Shown here piece by piece: positions 22,101-34,021 of a DNA stretch of 64,000 nucleotides. The stretch lies in the NCBI GenBank assembly GCA_003665825.1, contig QPFY01000004.1, forward strand, positions 1,860,001 to 1,924,000, read 5' to 3'. The DNA is from Microbotryum silenes-acaulis. Taxonomy: Eukaryota > Basidiomycota > Microbotryomycetes > Microbotryales > Microbotryaceae. Below the pieces are notes generated by a model. It was not told the DNA's origin, did no database searches, and worked only from the letters and a program-made list of their open reading frames with translations. The translations under genes and the position numbers were made by a program. Position 1 is the stretch's first letter. The number at the start of each line of letters is the position of its first letter.

Positions 22101-23237
22101 ATCAAGCTCGCCAACCCTCGACGACCTCTATACGAACAAGTTTTGATCAGCAACCTCATGTTTTGGTACCTGTCGATTATCAATCGTCCGACCCCACCGC
22201 CCGTTCCCGTCCCTGTGCCCGTACCTTTACCACCACCGGGTCCCGCACGAGGCGCTTCGGTCAATGGGGTTCATACGCCGGACGAATCGGATGGCTCTTC
22301 CACTTCCGGATCGGCGAATTCGTCGCCTTCTGCGTCTCCCGTCGTCCAAGCTTCCCCCGCACAACCTACCCCGAAACGAGGAACGCTGACCAAGAGTGGA
22401 GCAGGGAACCGATCGTCTCCAAGGGAGGTGGCGATCAAACCGGCGAGGTACGAGCAACAGAATCGCCAGATCGATCAAGAGTACCTCCAACAGCAGCATC
22501 AACAGCATCATCAGCAGCATCAGCAGCACGCCCCACCTCGTCAATCGCAAGCCCAGCCCGTGAGCTTTGCTCCCATCGTCGTCGATTCTTCCAAGGTCGA
22601 GAACTTTGGTTCATCGAACGACGGTCCACCCCGCTGTCCCCAGCGTTCTCCCGATCGTTCCTCAGCCCCAGTGGACATGTACTCCTTTTCAAACGGTACA
22701 GCGGCCGCCGCGGCCCAAACCGTCTCCTGGAGCTCTCACTCGGACGACCACAGTTCACAGGGCAACCCCGCTCGACGATCTTCTCCCCCCGTCTCTCCAT
22801 CCACGTCACCAAATCTTTCCTCTTCTTCTTCTTCAACAAGGACGTTTCCCAGTGCCTCGAACTCGCCTAAACCACCTAATTCGGGGTTCCAAGTTACTTC
22901 GCGAGTGCAGAAGTTGCAGAACCGGTCGAATTCGTCGGAGGAGATCGTCAAATTATCGTCCGGCTCCCACTTGGGTTTAGGGATGATGAAGACCCACGCT
23001 TGCAACCCCTCTAGCGCAGAAGGTAATCGTCGCACGTCCAATATCTCGGACAAGTCTTTTGACGAGGAGAGTTTGATCGATGCGTATGGAGTACCGTCGC
23101 CGGTGTTGGAAACGAAGGCTTCGGTGGGGACGGCGGGTTTGTTGGAGGGGGTTGTGGGGGGTGGGCAGAGGATGGATGTGGAGAGGTCAGAGTTGGCAGT
23201 GTTGGGGACGGGGGGAGCGAGGGGTACGGGTGTGTGA
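19167..23237 (+). CDS. ZDS1: ZDS1/ZDS2-family PP2A regulator
   Basis: Three exons (19167-19568, 19700-22014, 22094-23237) join in frame and encode about 1286 residues. The N-terminus has a (ST)n tract from a CCACCT repeat and a phospho-site-rich region. QELFWLPASLHPELAPQEF opens the conserved N-terminal motif of fungal Zds proteins. The diagnostic Zds_C domain spans the second splice site: YVNFYRLPIHVERAVYRL, then SHIKLANPRRPLYEQV, then LMFWYLSIIN. The tail is Gln/His- and Ser-rich. Yeast Zds1/Zds2 bind the PP2A subunit Cdc55 and control mitotic entry, polarity and silencing. The large Ser-rich middle and the long tail after Zds_C are not conserved. ATG 19167 is the first in-frame Met. Confidence 0.9.
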
Positions 23238-23611
23238 AGGGCGAGTCGTCTCGCGATGCGTAGAAAGTGGCTTTTATCCCTCCTTCCCTCGTCTTTCCTC
23301 TTTTGGTTTTCACCTTTACTTCCCCCCCACCCCCCCTCTGTCTTTTTGAGCTTGTGTACAGCTGTAGTCACCAATTTATGTTCTGTAACCCCCTGCTTGG
23401 CTCTTTCGTAATCATTAGGTTGTGCATGTCGATCGGCTGGGACAAGTTCAGGTGAGACGGGCCGTATTGCATAGTGTTGGCACGTCGCGTGAGCCTCAGA
23501 CGATCGATTGATTGCTGACGCGGGTGGCGCCCCGAGCGGGCGTCGCATCTGTTCCACCTCTGTCTCCCTCCACCTCGACGCACACACCCACATTACGATA
23601 CGACAACAATC
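23238..23611. other. intergenic, terminator/promoter
   Basis: 3' flank of the ZDS-type gene and short promoter of MMS2. C-rich and T-rich tracts are present at 23310-23350. No gene seen. Confidence 0.5.
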
Positions 23612-24652
23612 ATGGCAAAAGGTAGGCTTCACTAGAGCTGCTTTTGACTTTTGAATGAGATGACCATGCCACTGACTCGAGCCTGTACGCTCTCACCTCC
23701 TCCTCTTCCTACGACACGAACCACGCCACACGCTACACGCTGCACGCTCCTCCCCACCTCCTCCCACCACTTCCCACCCCCTAACTTGCACTCAACCCCC
23801 CACGGTCTACTCCTTCTACTAGTCCCCCGTTCGTTCCGTCTGCTTGAAGAGCTCGAAAAGGGTGAGAAGGGCATCGGCGACGGGACGTGTTCGTACGGTT
23901 TGGCCGATGGGGACGATTTGATGATGGAGAAGTGGAACGGGACGATCATTGGACCAGGGCATGTGAGTTCTTTTTGGTGCGTATTGGGTTGGGGGAGTGG
24001 GGCGGGGCGGGGGTGTTGGGGTTGGTGGTGGTGACGGGGGTGGGGGAGGGGGAGGGGCACTTTGGAGGAAGGTTGAAGGCATGGAGCTCACAAGTTGCTT
24101 CTCTCGCATATCGTTCACATTTCATTCATCTACAAATTCACTCTTCTCATCGAACCACCCACCCAACCCCACTCATCATCTCAGTCGGTGCACGAGAACC
24201 GCATCTACTCGCTCTCGATCGTCTGCGGCGCTTCCTACCCCGACCAACCCCCGGCCATCACCTTCCTCACCCGCATCAATCTCCCCTGTGTTCATCCTAC
24301 TTCCGGAAAGGTGCGTTCACCCTCCGTCGGAGGCAATCACTGGGCCAGACCGGGTAGGATGGAGCGATAGCTTTCGGGGGTGCTAATTCCTCGGACGAGG
24401 TTGGATTTTGTGCAACACAGGTCGACCCTTCGAAATTGAATGTGTTGGCGAGTTGGAAACACAATTACACGTTGGAAACGGTCTTGGTCGAATTGAGGAG
24501 GTGCGTTTTCAAAAAGTCGCCTCTTGACCTGCGTTGCTTTACGCGTCGAGTATTGACCTCTTTGATGATGAATGGGGAATGCCATGCATAGAGACATGGC
24601 TTCACCGACGAATCGAAAGTTACCGCAACCTGCCGAAGGGGCGACGTTCTGA
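23612..24652 (+). CDS. MMS2: Ubc13-associated ubiquitin E2 variant
   Basis: Five exons (23612-23621, 23823-23962, 24185-24310, 24421-24500, 24592-24652) keep frame and give 138 residues, the usual family length. The start [20 protein letters not shown] and [20 protein letters not shown] are nearly the yeast Mms2 text. The protein continues with [29 protein letters not shown] and ends in [18 protein letters not shown]. The active-site cysteine of true E2s is absent, as in all UEVs. Mms2 with Ubc13 builds Lys63-linked ubiquitin chains, for example on PCNA in error-free damage tolerance. The first coding exon is only ten bases. Confidence 0.96.
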
Positions 24653-25367
24653 AGTTGGTCGTGATGGGGTGGCCTTGTCGAGCGATTCGTTCGGCTGGTC
24701 TGCTGTGATCTTGATCTTGATCTTTTCCTTTTCTCTTTCCGTGCCGATCCTTTGTCTGTTCCCCTTCTGTCGAGTAGACCCTTTCACGAGCAATGCAAAC
24801 GAGTATCTCATCAAAAATGGTTACCTGTTCGCCCTGGGAGGTAGCATAACGCCTCGGGTGGGGAAAAGTCTTCTCGTCGGCCGAGCGGCGCGTGGGTTCG
24901 GATGACGTAATACGATACCCCCTGTCCGAATGGAACGCTTTCGGGTGTTATGCCCGGGCCGGCCAAAGTGGGGAAGAGAACGTTGGAAGATCTGGATCTT
25001 CACTGGGACAGCGCAGGTACATCGATTCGGAAGACTTTGTTCTCTCGCTTGGTAGTTTGACGATCGGCTTGATTTTGCAGGCATCAAAAACAAGTCTGGG
25101 AAGATCCGTACCCCCGTCCGAGTCAAATGAGCAGGGGGGGTGGGGGTCAACCGCCGTCGGGCGCTCCGTCCGTTTTGGTGCAAGACACGCGCGGACGAGC
25201 GGCGTTATCCGTCTCGGGTTGGGCCGTGCTCCGGCCGATGGCGGGAGGAAAGCGCGTGCTTGCTGGCCCACGGCCCACACGTATGGGTTTCCTTCCTCAC
25301 CCCTTCCCTCTCACCTTTCACCTTGCCTTCCTTCATCTTCCTCCCCTTGTCTTACGCTCCACACACC
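24653..25367. promoter_or_regulatory. intergenic, TRP5 promoter region
   Basis: Lies between MMS2 and TRP5, both rightward. A frame at 24950 (MPGPAKVGKRTLEDLDLHWD) followed by a possible intron stops after about 38 codons. It could be an upstream ORF of the TRP5 leader. TGACGTAA at 24903 resembles a bZIP/ATF-type site. No independent gene is supported. Confidence 0.4.
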
Positions 25368-28104
25368 ATGTCCCAACACTTGAAGCAAACGTTCTTGGAT
25401 CGCGAGGCGCAGGTCAGTCTCTCTGCGTGCACACCTTTAACGTTTTCTCGCTGGTCGTCTCCCCCCCTCCCCGGCCCCCACTCATCACTGACGCCACACG
25501 CCACACGCCACACGCCTTGCCGCTGCCTTCCCCTTTCCCCCACCCTCGGACCTCCCAAACCACTGCACCATGCCAAAAATATCCTACAGAACTCGCCCGC
25601 CTTCGTCACCTTCGTCACAGCCGGCTACCCGTCCATCTCGCAAACGGTGCCGATCATGCTCGCGCTCGAAGCGGGAGGAGCGGACGTGATCGAGCTCGGC
25701 GTTCCCTTCACCGATCCTTTGGCAGATGGCAAGGCGATTCAGATGGCTAATAATGCGAGTTTTAGATGCAGCTCGTTCGATCGAGGGACAGCGAAACTAA
25801 TTGATTCGGTTCGTGTTCTCGTGGTAACAGCGAGCGATCGAGCAAGACGTCGACTTCAAGATGTGCCTTTCGTTCGTCGAGCAGGCGCGTCAACAGGGGC
25901 TCAAGGCGCCTGTCATCCTCATGGGTGAGTGATTTCCACGTACCAGACACCGGTCACCCGTTGGGCTCTCCATGTTCGGGTATGCGAACATTCTGCTGAC
26001 CCCCTCTTCCCTACTCTTTCCTTGACCTGCCTTTCACCTTCCGACCCTCTGTCGCCCATCTCCCCCACCTCGACAGGCTACTACAACCCCCTCCTGGCTC
26101 ACAGCGAACAACGAGCGGTCCAAGACGCCAAGGCCGCCGGTGCGAACGGCTTCATCGTCGTCGACCTTCCCCCCGAAGAGGCCGTCGGCTTCCGTCAGCT
26201 GTGTACTCAGGCAGGGTCCGTCTCCGATCACGTGCTCTGACCTTTGACCCTTCTTTGATCGGGCTGATCAAGTTCTTCGACGTAATCGCGAAAGCACAGG
26301 CTGTCGTACGTGCCGCTGATTGCACCTTCGACGAGCGATGCGAGGATCAAGTTCCTGGCTTCCATCGCCGACAGCTTCATCTACGTGAGTGGAGAGGCGT
26401 CGATCACTTACCTTCTTGAGAGTGTCACTGACGCGTTCAGCACCACCTATAGGTCGTTTCCAAGATGGGCACGACCGGAGCCAGCGCGACCGTTTCAACC
26501 TCGCTATCGTCCTTCCTCGAACGCATCCGTTCTTTGCTCCCTTCCAAAATCCCTCTCGCCGTCGGTTTCGGTGTCTCGACCCAAGCCCATTTCCAAGAGG
26601 TTGGCCGCGACGCTGAAGGTGTCGTCATCGGTTCCCAACTCGTCGAAGTCATCGACAAGGGGCAAAAGACCTCGGACGAACAAGCCCTCAAGGACGTCGC
26701 CGCTTACTGCGCCGAGGTCTCGGGTAACCGCGTGCGTTCCAAGGCTTTGGCCGAATTCATCGCCAAAGTCGACGCGAACGAAGTCATCTCCGAACACAAA
26801 TCGACGGCCGCTCGGTTCGGGGGGTTCGGAGGGGCGTACGTCCCCGAAGCGTTGTACGATTGCTTGGAACAACTTTCGAATACCTACGACGAGGCGAGGA
26901 AGGACCCTGCGTTCTGGAAGGAGTGGGAGGGCGAGTTCGGATACATGAATCGACCGAGTCAGTTGTACGAAGCCAAGAGGTTGACCGAGCTTGCTGGAGG
27001 CGCGAAGATTTGGTTCAAGAGGGAGGATCTGAACCACACTGGATCTCATAAGGTGGGTTTGCAACGATGTCCTACACCGGCTTTCGGATTTTTTGGACTG
27101 ATGTTCAGGCTTTCGTGGCCAACCTACAGATCAACAACGCGATTGGGCAAGTCTTGCTCGCGCGACGACTCGGCAAGAACCGCATCATCGCCGAGACGGG
27201 TGCGGGTCAACACGGTGTCGCAACGGCGACCGTCTGCGCCAAGTTCGGCCTCGAGTGCATTGTCTACATGGGCGAGGAGGACGTGCGTCGTCAGGCGTTG
27301 AACGTGTTCCGCATGCGCATGCTCGGTGCCAAGGTCGTTGGCGTCGCTTCGGGGAGTCGAACACTCAAGGATGCCATCAACGAGGCGATGCGTGATTGGG
27401 TTACCAACCTCTCGTCGACGCACTACATCATCGGTTCGGCGATCGGTCCCCATCCCTTCCCCACGATCGTGCGCGACTTCCAATCCGTCATTGGTAGTGA
27501 AATCAAGTCCCAACTTGCTGGTCTAACGGGCAAGCTCCCCGATGCCGTCGTCGCTTGCGTCGGAGGTGGGTCCAACGCGATCGGTACCTTCCACCCGTTC
27601 ATCAACGACAAGTCCGTCCGTCTCATCGGTGTCGAAGCTGCCGGAGAAGGAGTCGACACCGCTTTCCACTCTGCGACTCTCTCAAAGGGAACCCACGGTG
27701 TCTTGCACGGTGTACGAACGTACATCCTCCAATCGAAGCAAGGCCAAATCATCAGTACCCACTCCATCTCCGCCGGTCTGGACTACCCCGGCGTCGGTCC
27801 CGAGCACAGTTGGTTGAAGGACTCGGGTCGAGCAGAATACGTTTCCGCGACGGACGAACAAGCCCTACGAGGATTCCGCATGTGCACTCAAAAAGAAGGC
27901 ATCATCCCCGCTCTGGAAACGGCCCATGCGGTGTGGGCTACGGTGGAGGAAGCGAAAAAGATGCCCAAGGCGGCGAACATTGTCATGTGTTTGAGTGGGA
28001 GGGGCGATAAGGACGTACAGGAGATTTCGGAGATCTTGCCAGGGAAATGGGCGGACAAGTTGGATTGGCATGTTGATGGACAGGCGAATCAGGTCATTGG
28101 GTAG
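25368..28104 (+). CDS. TRP5: tryptophan synthase, fused alpha-beta
   Basis: About seven exons. Exon 1 (25368-25412) encodes [15 protein letters not shown]. The alpha domain follows: [28 protein letters not shown] with the catalytic acid residues, [15 protein letters not shown], and [13 protein letters not shown]. After a linker the beta domain has [18 protein letters not shown], the PLP lysine in [38 protein letters not shown] and SGRGDKDVQ. It makes tryptophan from indole-3-glycerol phosphate and serine, with PLP on the beta part. The fusion is normal for fungi. Exons 6 (26453-27052) and 7 (27130-28104) were checked by frame. Inside the alpha part, introns use GTCAGT, GTTTTA and GTCCGT donors, and the GTTTTA one is the least certain. 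Confidence 0.95.
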
Positions 28105-29792
28105 AGCGCTCAGGATCCGGGGGTCGTTCGTACCCTCTTTTTCTTTAAGGCTTGTTTGTGTCGTCTTCGCAGTCCCTTCTGTTGGATTTTCTTCTCGGTT
28201 CTCTTCCACCTCGCATTTTACTCTTCCTTCCGTTTTGAGAAATTGAGCATCAACTCCGTTCTTACACAAGCGTCCCGTTTCCCCAAATTCATATCTAACC
28301 CCACCGCTTCTCGGTATCGTACACATGGGAAGTGACTGTGCCGTGCTTTCGGAAGGACTCCTATCGTAAGAAGGGAACCACCTCCAGCAGATTCGCTTAA
28401 TCCGGGTACCGAGGCATTCGTTGGGGAATTAAAACCCACTGGCAGCAGTATCTTTACGTGATTATACTCTGCTAAAGTCCCTTCATTGAGGACGCAAGTG
28501 CGCGTCGGGTTGGGTCAATTAGTGGCAGGATCTTGCCCTAGCCCCTTAATAAAGACCGAAAGCTGCCATGAAGTGGCTCGCATCCTTGGTTTCTCTTCGC
28601 TACTAAAACCCTCATTGATACTACAGTCAAAGGATACACCAAGCCCAAGAGCTTACGTATTTGCGTACTCCCAGTGACCACCCCCCATCGTCGGCATCGT
28701 CCCCGTCGGTCCATCGACCACCTGTTCTCCAGTCGATCCTACTTTCAGTTCAAGTGACTCGACAGTCCCGACCCCCTCACGAACAATATCTCGCTCCTTC
28801 TCCCTTCCCCTCCTAGTCGAGCCTCGGCACAACGCCTTCCCCAGACCAACTACTTACTACACCTTCCTAAACCTCCGCCTCCGCCGTCATAATGTCACAA
28901 TTTTGACACGAGATCACGCAAGCCCACTTCTTGTCCTCGATGGCGTGGTGGGTCTGCTGGCAGTGGTGCTTCGCGTTCGGGAATAAGAAGAAGATTCCAC
29001 CCGTAAGTCGAAACGAGGTGATGAGGGAGCACAGACTGGAGTGGGGTTTCGCCGTGTCTGTCTGATTCAGGAGGTCGGGACGTCGATGAGCGTCGCCGAG
29101 TTGGCAAGTTTGGGACGTGGCTGACCTCCTACAAGGGCTCACCTCGCCGATTTTGGCTCTCTTTATGGGGAAATGATTGATTTATTACTTGTTGGCAAAG
29201 GTGCAATTACATACAAAAGCATCTGACCAAAAATTCACGAAGGAGTAGAAGCGAGGATGAAAGACGAGGAAATGATGCGCTGAGTCGTCCGAGGAGTCGA
29301 AATTCCGCCTCGGCAACTCGGTGCGGGATGCTAATAATTCGGCAATTTGCCCTCCCGTAGATGCCTTTCGGACGCGTCCCCATTTTTCTCTGCCTGCAAT
29401 ACTTAGAACACTACCTTGTCACTTGCCTAGCGAGACTAGTACATACCTGCTTTTCGCGTTGTTGTGCTGCATCGTATCTCTAGTTGACTGGTTCATGGCA
29501 TATCCGAGTCCTTTGCATGAAAGATGGGAGTCGTCGGCCTGATCGCGAGTCTCTGGTTCTTGAAATGCAATTTTAATCAACAGCTCTTCACGCTTTCTCC
29601 TACTCACCCAAGAGCACTCGATGAAGATGATTATAACCATGCTGTCATTAATATGGCACTGGCATTGCACGTTCCCCACTGGCCTGGCGACCTGAGACAA
29701 TCCGAACGGGCATGAGTTTTCGCCAGGATTTATCCTACGCTTCCTGTGAAGCGATCTTCAACCAGATCTTCTCTTCGAGTAGACTCGCTCGA
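28105..29792. other. intergenic, convergent TRP5/RIB4 flanks
   Basis: The two flanking genes point toward each other, so only 3' ends are required here. Apart from the weak candidate exon at 28867-29142 I see no gene. TACTAAAAC and similar branch-point-like words occur, but no frame is sustained. Confidence 0.4.
28867..29142 (-). other. weak candidate exon with Cys/His spacing
   Basis: The last half of this minus-strand frame (GGIFFLFPNAKHHCQQTHHA, then KKWACVISCQNCD) has CxxC and HxxxxHH-like spacing and ordinary composition, ending at a stop. No matching upstream exon or start was found. It may be the end of a decayed zinc-binding protein gene or chance. Confidence 0.2.
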
Positions 29793-30474
29793 TTACCCCG
29801 ACTTCCACTTTCGGCACTTGCAAGCCAATTCGACCGCCGCCGCCCCCCAATCTTCACCATGATTATGCCCTTCATTCCCATCCTTGCCTCCGATACCAGC
29901 CCTTAACAAAGCCTGCTCGTCCGTCAAGCAGTTCAACACGCCGTATATGACCGGTACGCCCGAGTCGAGTTGGACGCGCATCAATCCTTGTGTTACGGCG
30001 GAGGAGATATATTCATAGTGCGAGGTGTGACCCTTGATGAGGCAGCCGATGGCGATCACGACCGAGATGGCAGGGGACGAGGCGATGAGGCTGCGACGTG
30101 TGACCAAGTAAGGTACGTTCGGAGTGGGCTCTATCAAAATTTCCGGAATAACAATGAACACTGTCATGCAGTCACTGACCTCGCGCAGGCCATGGGCAAC
30201 TCGTACGAGCCGGGAATGGTCTCGACCCTGATGTTCTCCTTCTTGACGCCCTGAGAGAGCAGCTTTTGCACCGTCCCGTCGACGAGTGACGAGATGATCG
30301 TATCGTTCCACCTACGCATGGTTCATAACGGTGTGAGCATGCCGTGGAAGATCGGTGTGGAAAGTAGGAGTGGAGCAGGGGTGCTTACCTCGCATGAACG
30401 ATCAAGACGGTCAATTCTGAGCCATCGAATGTCTCGGTAGAAGGCTGAAGTCCTTTAATGGTCGTGTCCGTCAT
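29793..30474 (-). CDS. RIB4: 6,7-dimethyl-8-ribityllumazine synthase
   Basis: Three exons (30474-30389, 30311-30180, 30090-29793) keep frame and give 171 residues, the normal length. The enzyme condenses 5-amino-6-ribitylaminouracil with dihydroxybutanone phosphate, the last-but-one step to riboflavin. Motifs: [16 protein letters not shown] at the start, [36 protein letters not shown] in the active site, [20 protein letters not shown], and [16 protein letters not shown] at the end. The second intron uses donor GTCAGT and, to keep the loop length of the family, the distal acceptor GTCGCAG. Two 21-bp tandem repeats abut the start codon. Confidence 0.96.
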
Positions 30475-30516
30475 AGCGAGAAGGTGCTTGGAAATAGCGA
30501 GAAGGTGCTTGGAAAT
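30475..30516. repeat. tandem 21-bp duplication in RIB4 leader
   Basis: AGCGAGAAGGTGCTTGGAAA(T) is present twice, exactly, at 30475-30495 and 30496-30516, directly upstream of the RIB4 ATG (minus strand). Confidence 0.95.
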
Positions 30517-33265
30517 CGGTGCGAAGCGTGGAGGGGAAGTCGGAAGTCGAGAAGCGCGCCGACCAACTTGAAGTGGGGCGACGGCACCGGTTCCGGCCCG
30601 GATCCGCGGGCAGTCGCGAACAAACGCCGCCAAGCCGGAAGATTCGGCTTACTAATTTCGAGTGGGAGAAAGCGCGCTACACGAGGGCGTGGCCATGTTA
30701 TATGTTATAATGGTACTTAAAAATGATAACATTGCAACCGCCAATTTCCAAAGCATTCCTGCACATTCCGATGATCCAACCCTCAAAACCGGGCCGTTCG
30801 TCCTGCATTTCGCTGCGTCAAGTTGAAGAGCATCCAGTGCCCTGCACGTCGCACACTTGTCTTCAATCTTCAGAGTTCAGGGGGAAGTCTTTGAAAAGAG
30901 TGAATGCGGCGAGGTAGACCTCAGCGCGTCAAGAAACTTCGAGGTGGCCGGGGGCGGGGGGGGGGGGGGGCAACTTCGTCGTGCCAATTGTCTCGTTAAA
31001 CCTCAGGTGAGTTTCCGGTTAAGGCTTGGATGGAGTCGTTGGACGACTCTTCTGACAGTAGAATGGAATATGCCACACCTCACACCACGGACAAGAGGAG
31101 CGCAGTCGGTTTCGTGAGCTGAAGCACCTCATCGAGTCGCCCCTAGGGCGAACGGTCGGCATGACTCCTTCGCCCTTCTCGAAGAAGGCGCAATACGTGG
31201 GGTACACCCCGTGAAAGTTCTGCTTGCACTTCCTTGCACGCCACTTCGAGTTAAGTTTGTGGGCTGGTGGGCTGGAGTGGACTCGAGTCCTTCTCGGCCG
31301 ACGATGTGCGATGCGACGGGGATCCGGTCAATGTCTTTCGCGGCGGGAGCCTCCCCGCTGATACCCTCGGAGAGAGAAAGAAGTGCGTTCCACGATCTGC
31401 AGAAAGACAATTATGGTAACATCAATGGATCGTTATGCGCACTCCAGTCGTTTATTGCCGAGGTCGCGGCACGGCGGGTCAAGCGAGCGTGCCAAAAGCG
31501 AGCGCGCTTGGCACGCTCGAGTTGCCGATCTCTGTCCCGTCGTCATGCACCCCTGATCTGGCAGCGAGACCGGTACCGAGGTCATCACGGCTGTTTGAAG
31601 TACACAAGCGGCAGTGGGTGAGACTTCCTTCGGTACCTGTGTAGGTAGCTACGTAGATATCTGTTGCCGCTTATTTCCCCACTGGGGAAGGGATGAGATC
31701 GATCCGGGATGACCTCATTCGTCTCCTAACTCGTTCGGTACCGAGAATCACCGAGAATCTCCGAGAATCAGGAGTGCCGGGGCAGCAGCTACCTCCCCTC
31801 GCACCGACGGTTTTGCGATGAGGTCATTGACATCGGGAATCCGTTTCCATTCCAACCTCATGACTCCGCGCCGAGAAATCCATGAGGAAGGCCCACTGTA
31901 GACCCAAAAAATGAAGACATGAATGCGCGAGACTAGCAACGGGGAGATGACAGACACTAAAGCAGGTAAGGCCCGGTCCACAGGTAAGAAAAAGGTGTTG
32001 GAATGGGTTGACGTAGCTGAAGTATCGCCGTCTCGTCACTCTTGTGCGATGCCGAGCCATGTGGCACGCCGAAAGGGGTGCTGTGAGCTCGGCACGATCT
32101 CGGAACCGGGCGCCTTGACGGTTGCTTGACTTGTCAGGCTCCGGAGGAGGGGTTCTCCGTCAGAGGTTCAGGGACCCTTCGACGTCCTCGTGCGTTGATT
32201 AGGTCTTATATGACTTAAAACTTCACACCGCGCCTCGATCGAGTCCACTCCGCGAGGTCGTCACGCGGGTCAACGCAAACCACCGCGTGTTTGACTTCCA
32301 GGTTCCGAGAGGGGAGGTGCTTGTGAGACCCTTTTTAGGACTTTGAGACAGCGGGCATTTTGGGTGATGATGATCGAGCACGTTGTGAGGGTCTGGGCCA
32401 TGTTTCAGCACTCGGAAGGAGTGGCTGGATGAATTTCGTCTCCCGGATGCGATAAAGAAGTGCGATCAATTTTGGAGCGAGTGACCCTGCCGAGCCATAG
32501 GCCGAACCGGAACGAGCGAGCGCACGAGTGCTTTCTCCGTTGTCCGACGGTTTCACCCCCTCGCATCTTCGGGATGTCTCGCCGATCTGCAACATGGTCC
32601 AGATCCTGGATGAAGTTCGAACATCGAGGGTGTCACTACAGTGAAGCCCTTGTTCGCGAAGGATGAGCTTGACGGACCCATCACTTGCGATCTTTGGGAG
32701 TCCTTGCTTTCAAATATATCCTGGCTGCTCGGGCGTTCGCTTTCCACGGCTTTCCGAGATCGTGTGTGGGGCTCAGATGGCCACGATAGAAGCTCATCGT
32801 GAACGATCGATGATGAAATGCCGACGGAGAAAGCTTGGGATACCACAAGCGGCGAACCGGTCCGAATGTCTCCCCCCGCCAGAATCCCGACCTCACCGGT
32901 CGGGCCGAATCTCTTCCGAGCTGCCCTTGAGAGCCTCCTATCCCAACGGTTGGAGGGCAGCGCGGTTCCCTGCGTCATTTATCCCACAAAGAATGACCGA
33001 GCTGTGCTAGCACCAGTATTTGACGAGCCATCACCACACGGTGAAGAGACTTTCCACCGCCCGAAAAAAGCGCGGGGGGGGGGGGGGGGGGTCCTCCCCG
33101 CTCTGCGCTTCGGGGGGGCTGATCGCTTGAAACCCGGTCATTCGTGGATCTCGTGGGGTTCATGCGAAGCATGATTTGGTATCCCTCACCCTCCCTTCAC
33201 TTCACTTCACCCCCAAACTCAACACCTTCCAAAACCCAATCCCACCCCTACATAAAACCTCAACT
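30517..33265. other. gene-poor stretch
   Basis: RIB4 promoter at the left, then about 2.5 kb with only short, composition-poor frames. The least bad is 31019-31207 (-), with the Cys-containing text RLRSSCPWCEVWHIPFYC, which lacks a start and partner exon. G-runs of 15 (30956-30970) and 18 (33074-33091) bases are present. A promoter for the secreted ORF at 33266 with leader TACATAAAACCTCAACT is likely at the right end. Confidence 0.4.
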
Positions 33266-33445
33266 ATGCATCGTCGCCTCAGCTCCCTTCCTGCCTTCGT
33301 TGCCTTCGTTCTCGCACTCGCCACGGCCGCCTCTATCGTTTCCGCCTCGCCGGTGCCGACGACCTCTCGCGACAAAAACGAGCAAGTTCACCTGAGCCCG
33401 AAAAAAAACAACTCGAAAGCGCTCCTCACCAACGCAAAGAACTAA
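33266..33445 (+). CDS. small secreted protein or first exon
   Basis: The ATG at 33266 opens a clear signal peptide (SSLPAFVAFVLALATAAS, IVSASP) followed by PVPTTSRDKNEQ and a Lys-rich end; the frame stops after 59 codons. The downstream sequence suggests more exons. A possible intron runs from GTTCAC at 33389 to ATATAG at 33480, with the branch-like word CTAAT inside. A Cys-rich text then follows (CGTTGACGIKCQIHFPNHDK), and a third block at about 33690 reads VENCISNCLAPYDIRIRY. The phases do not join cleanly with any donor I can see, so the short form is annotated. It may be a Cys-rich secreted protein of unknown role. Confidence 0.45.
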   Translation: MHRRLSSLPAFVAFVLALATAASIVSASPVPTTSRDKNEQVHLSPKKNNSKALLTNAKN

Positions 33446-33689
33446 TTCCATGTTTCATCCCTTCATCCATCTATATAGGTGCGGAACTACAGGGGCGTGT
33501 GGGATCAAGTGCCAAATCCACTTCCCGAACCATGACAAGTACGTCCCCCGTCGATGGGCTGAAATTGAAACCGGTCGGCACTTGGTTACAACACGACGAT
33601 TTTTCTGAGCTTGACGATCCCCCAGGTTCACTTATAGCTAACCGGAGTCCTTCACCTCGCCCTCCTATTGACACTCGTTAATCATAGAG

Positions 33690-34021
33690 TCGAAAACTGC
33701 ATCAGCAATTGTTTGGCACCTTATGATATTCGCATACGTTACGAACACCCCGACATGAACAGTACCCTTTGGCCTCCTGCTTACAACAAGTCGAGCCACG
33801 AGGTACCTCTCCTCAATGTAAGTTGTCGACTTTTACAGTCGCGGTATTCACTTCCGTCGAAAACACCGCAAATTTACACTCGTTTTGAATGGCTTCAAAA
33901 CAGCTTCCCTGCACCGAGTAAACTATGGCAGACCCTGCAACAACGAGGTTGGGAAAATGCGTCGAGGATGTTCGTCGTTTCCCGAAACTTGGGAGGGGAA
34001 ACGATGCGCTTTGGCGAGTGA
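33690..34021 (+). other. possible downstream exon of secreted gene
   Basis: The open frame encodes VENCISNCLAPYDIRIRYEH and PAYNKSSHEVPLLN, with two paired cysteines, after an ATAG acceptor-like site. From about 33820 the composition becomes ordinary. It is best read as a later exon of the gene starting at 33266, but the splicing is unproven. Confidence 0.3.

Noticed and set aside
22736..23632. 298-codon minus-strand ORF
   Set aside because: Antisense to the last exon of the ZDS-family gene; no motif.
24950..25130. Small ORF with one intron upstream of TRP5
   Set aside because: Only about 38 codons and no family; more likely leader sequence or a uORF, so not listed as a gene.
31019..32978. 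Several minus-strand ORFs of 60-140 codons
   Set aside because: No start context, no sustained splicing partner and no motif; composition resembles non-coding sequence.
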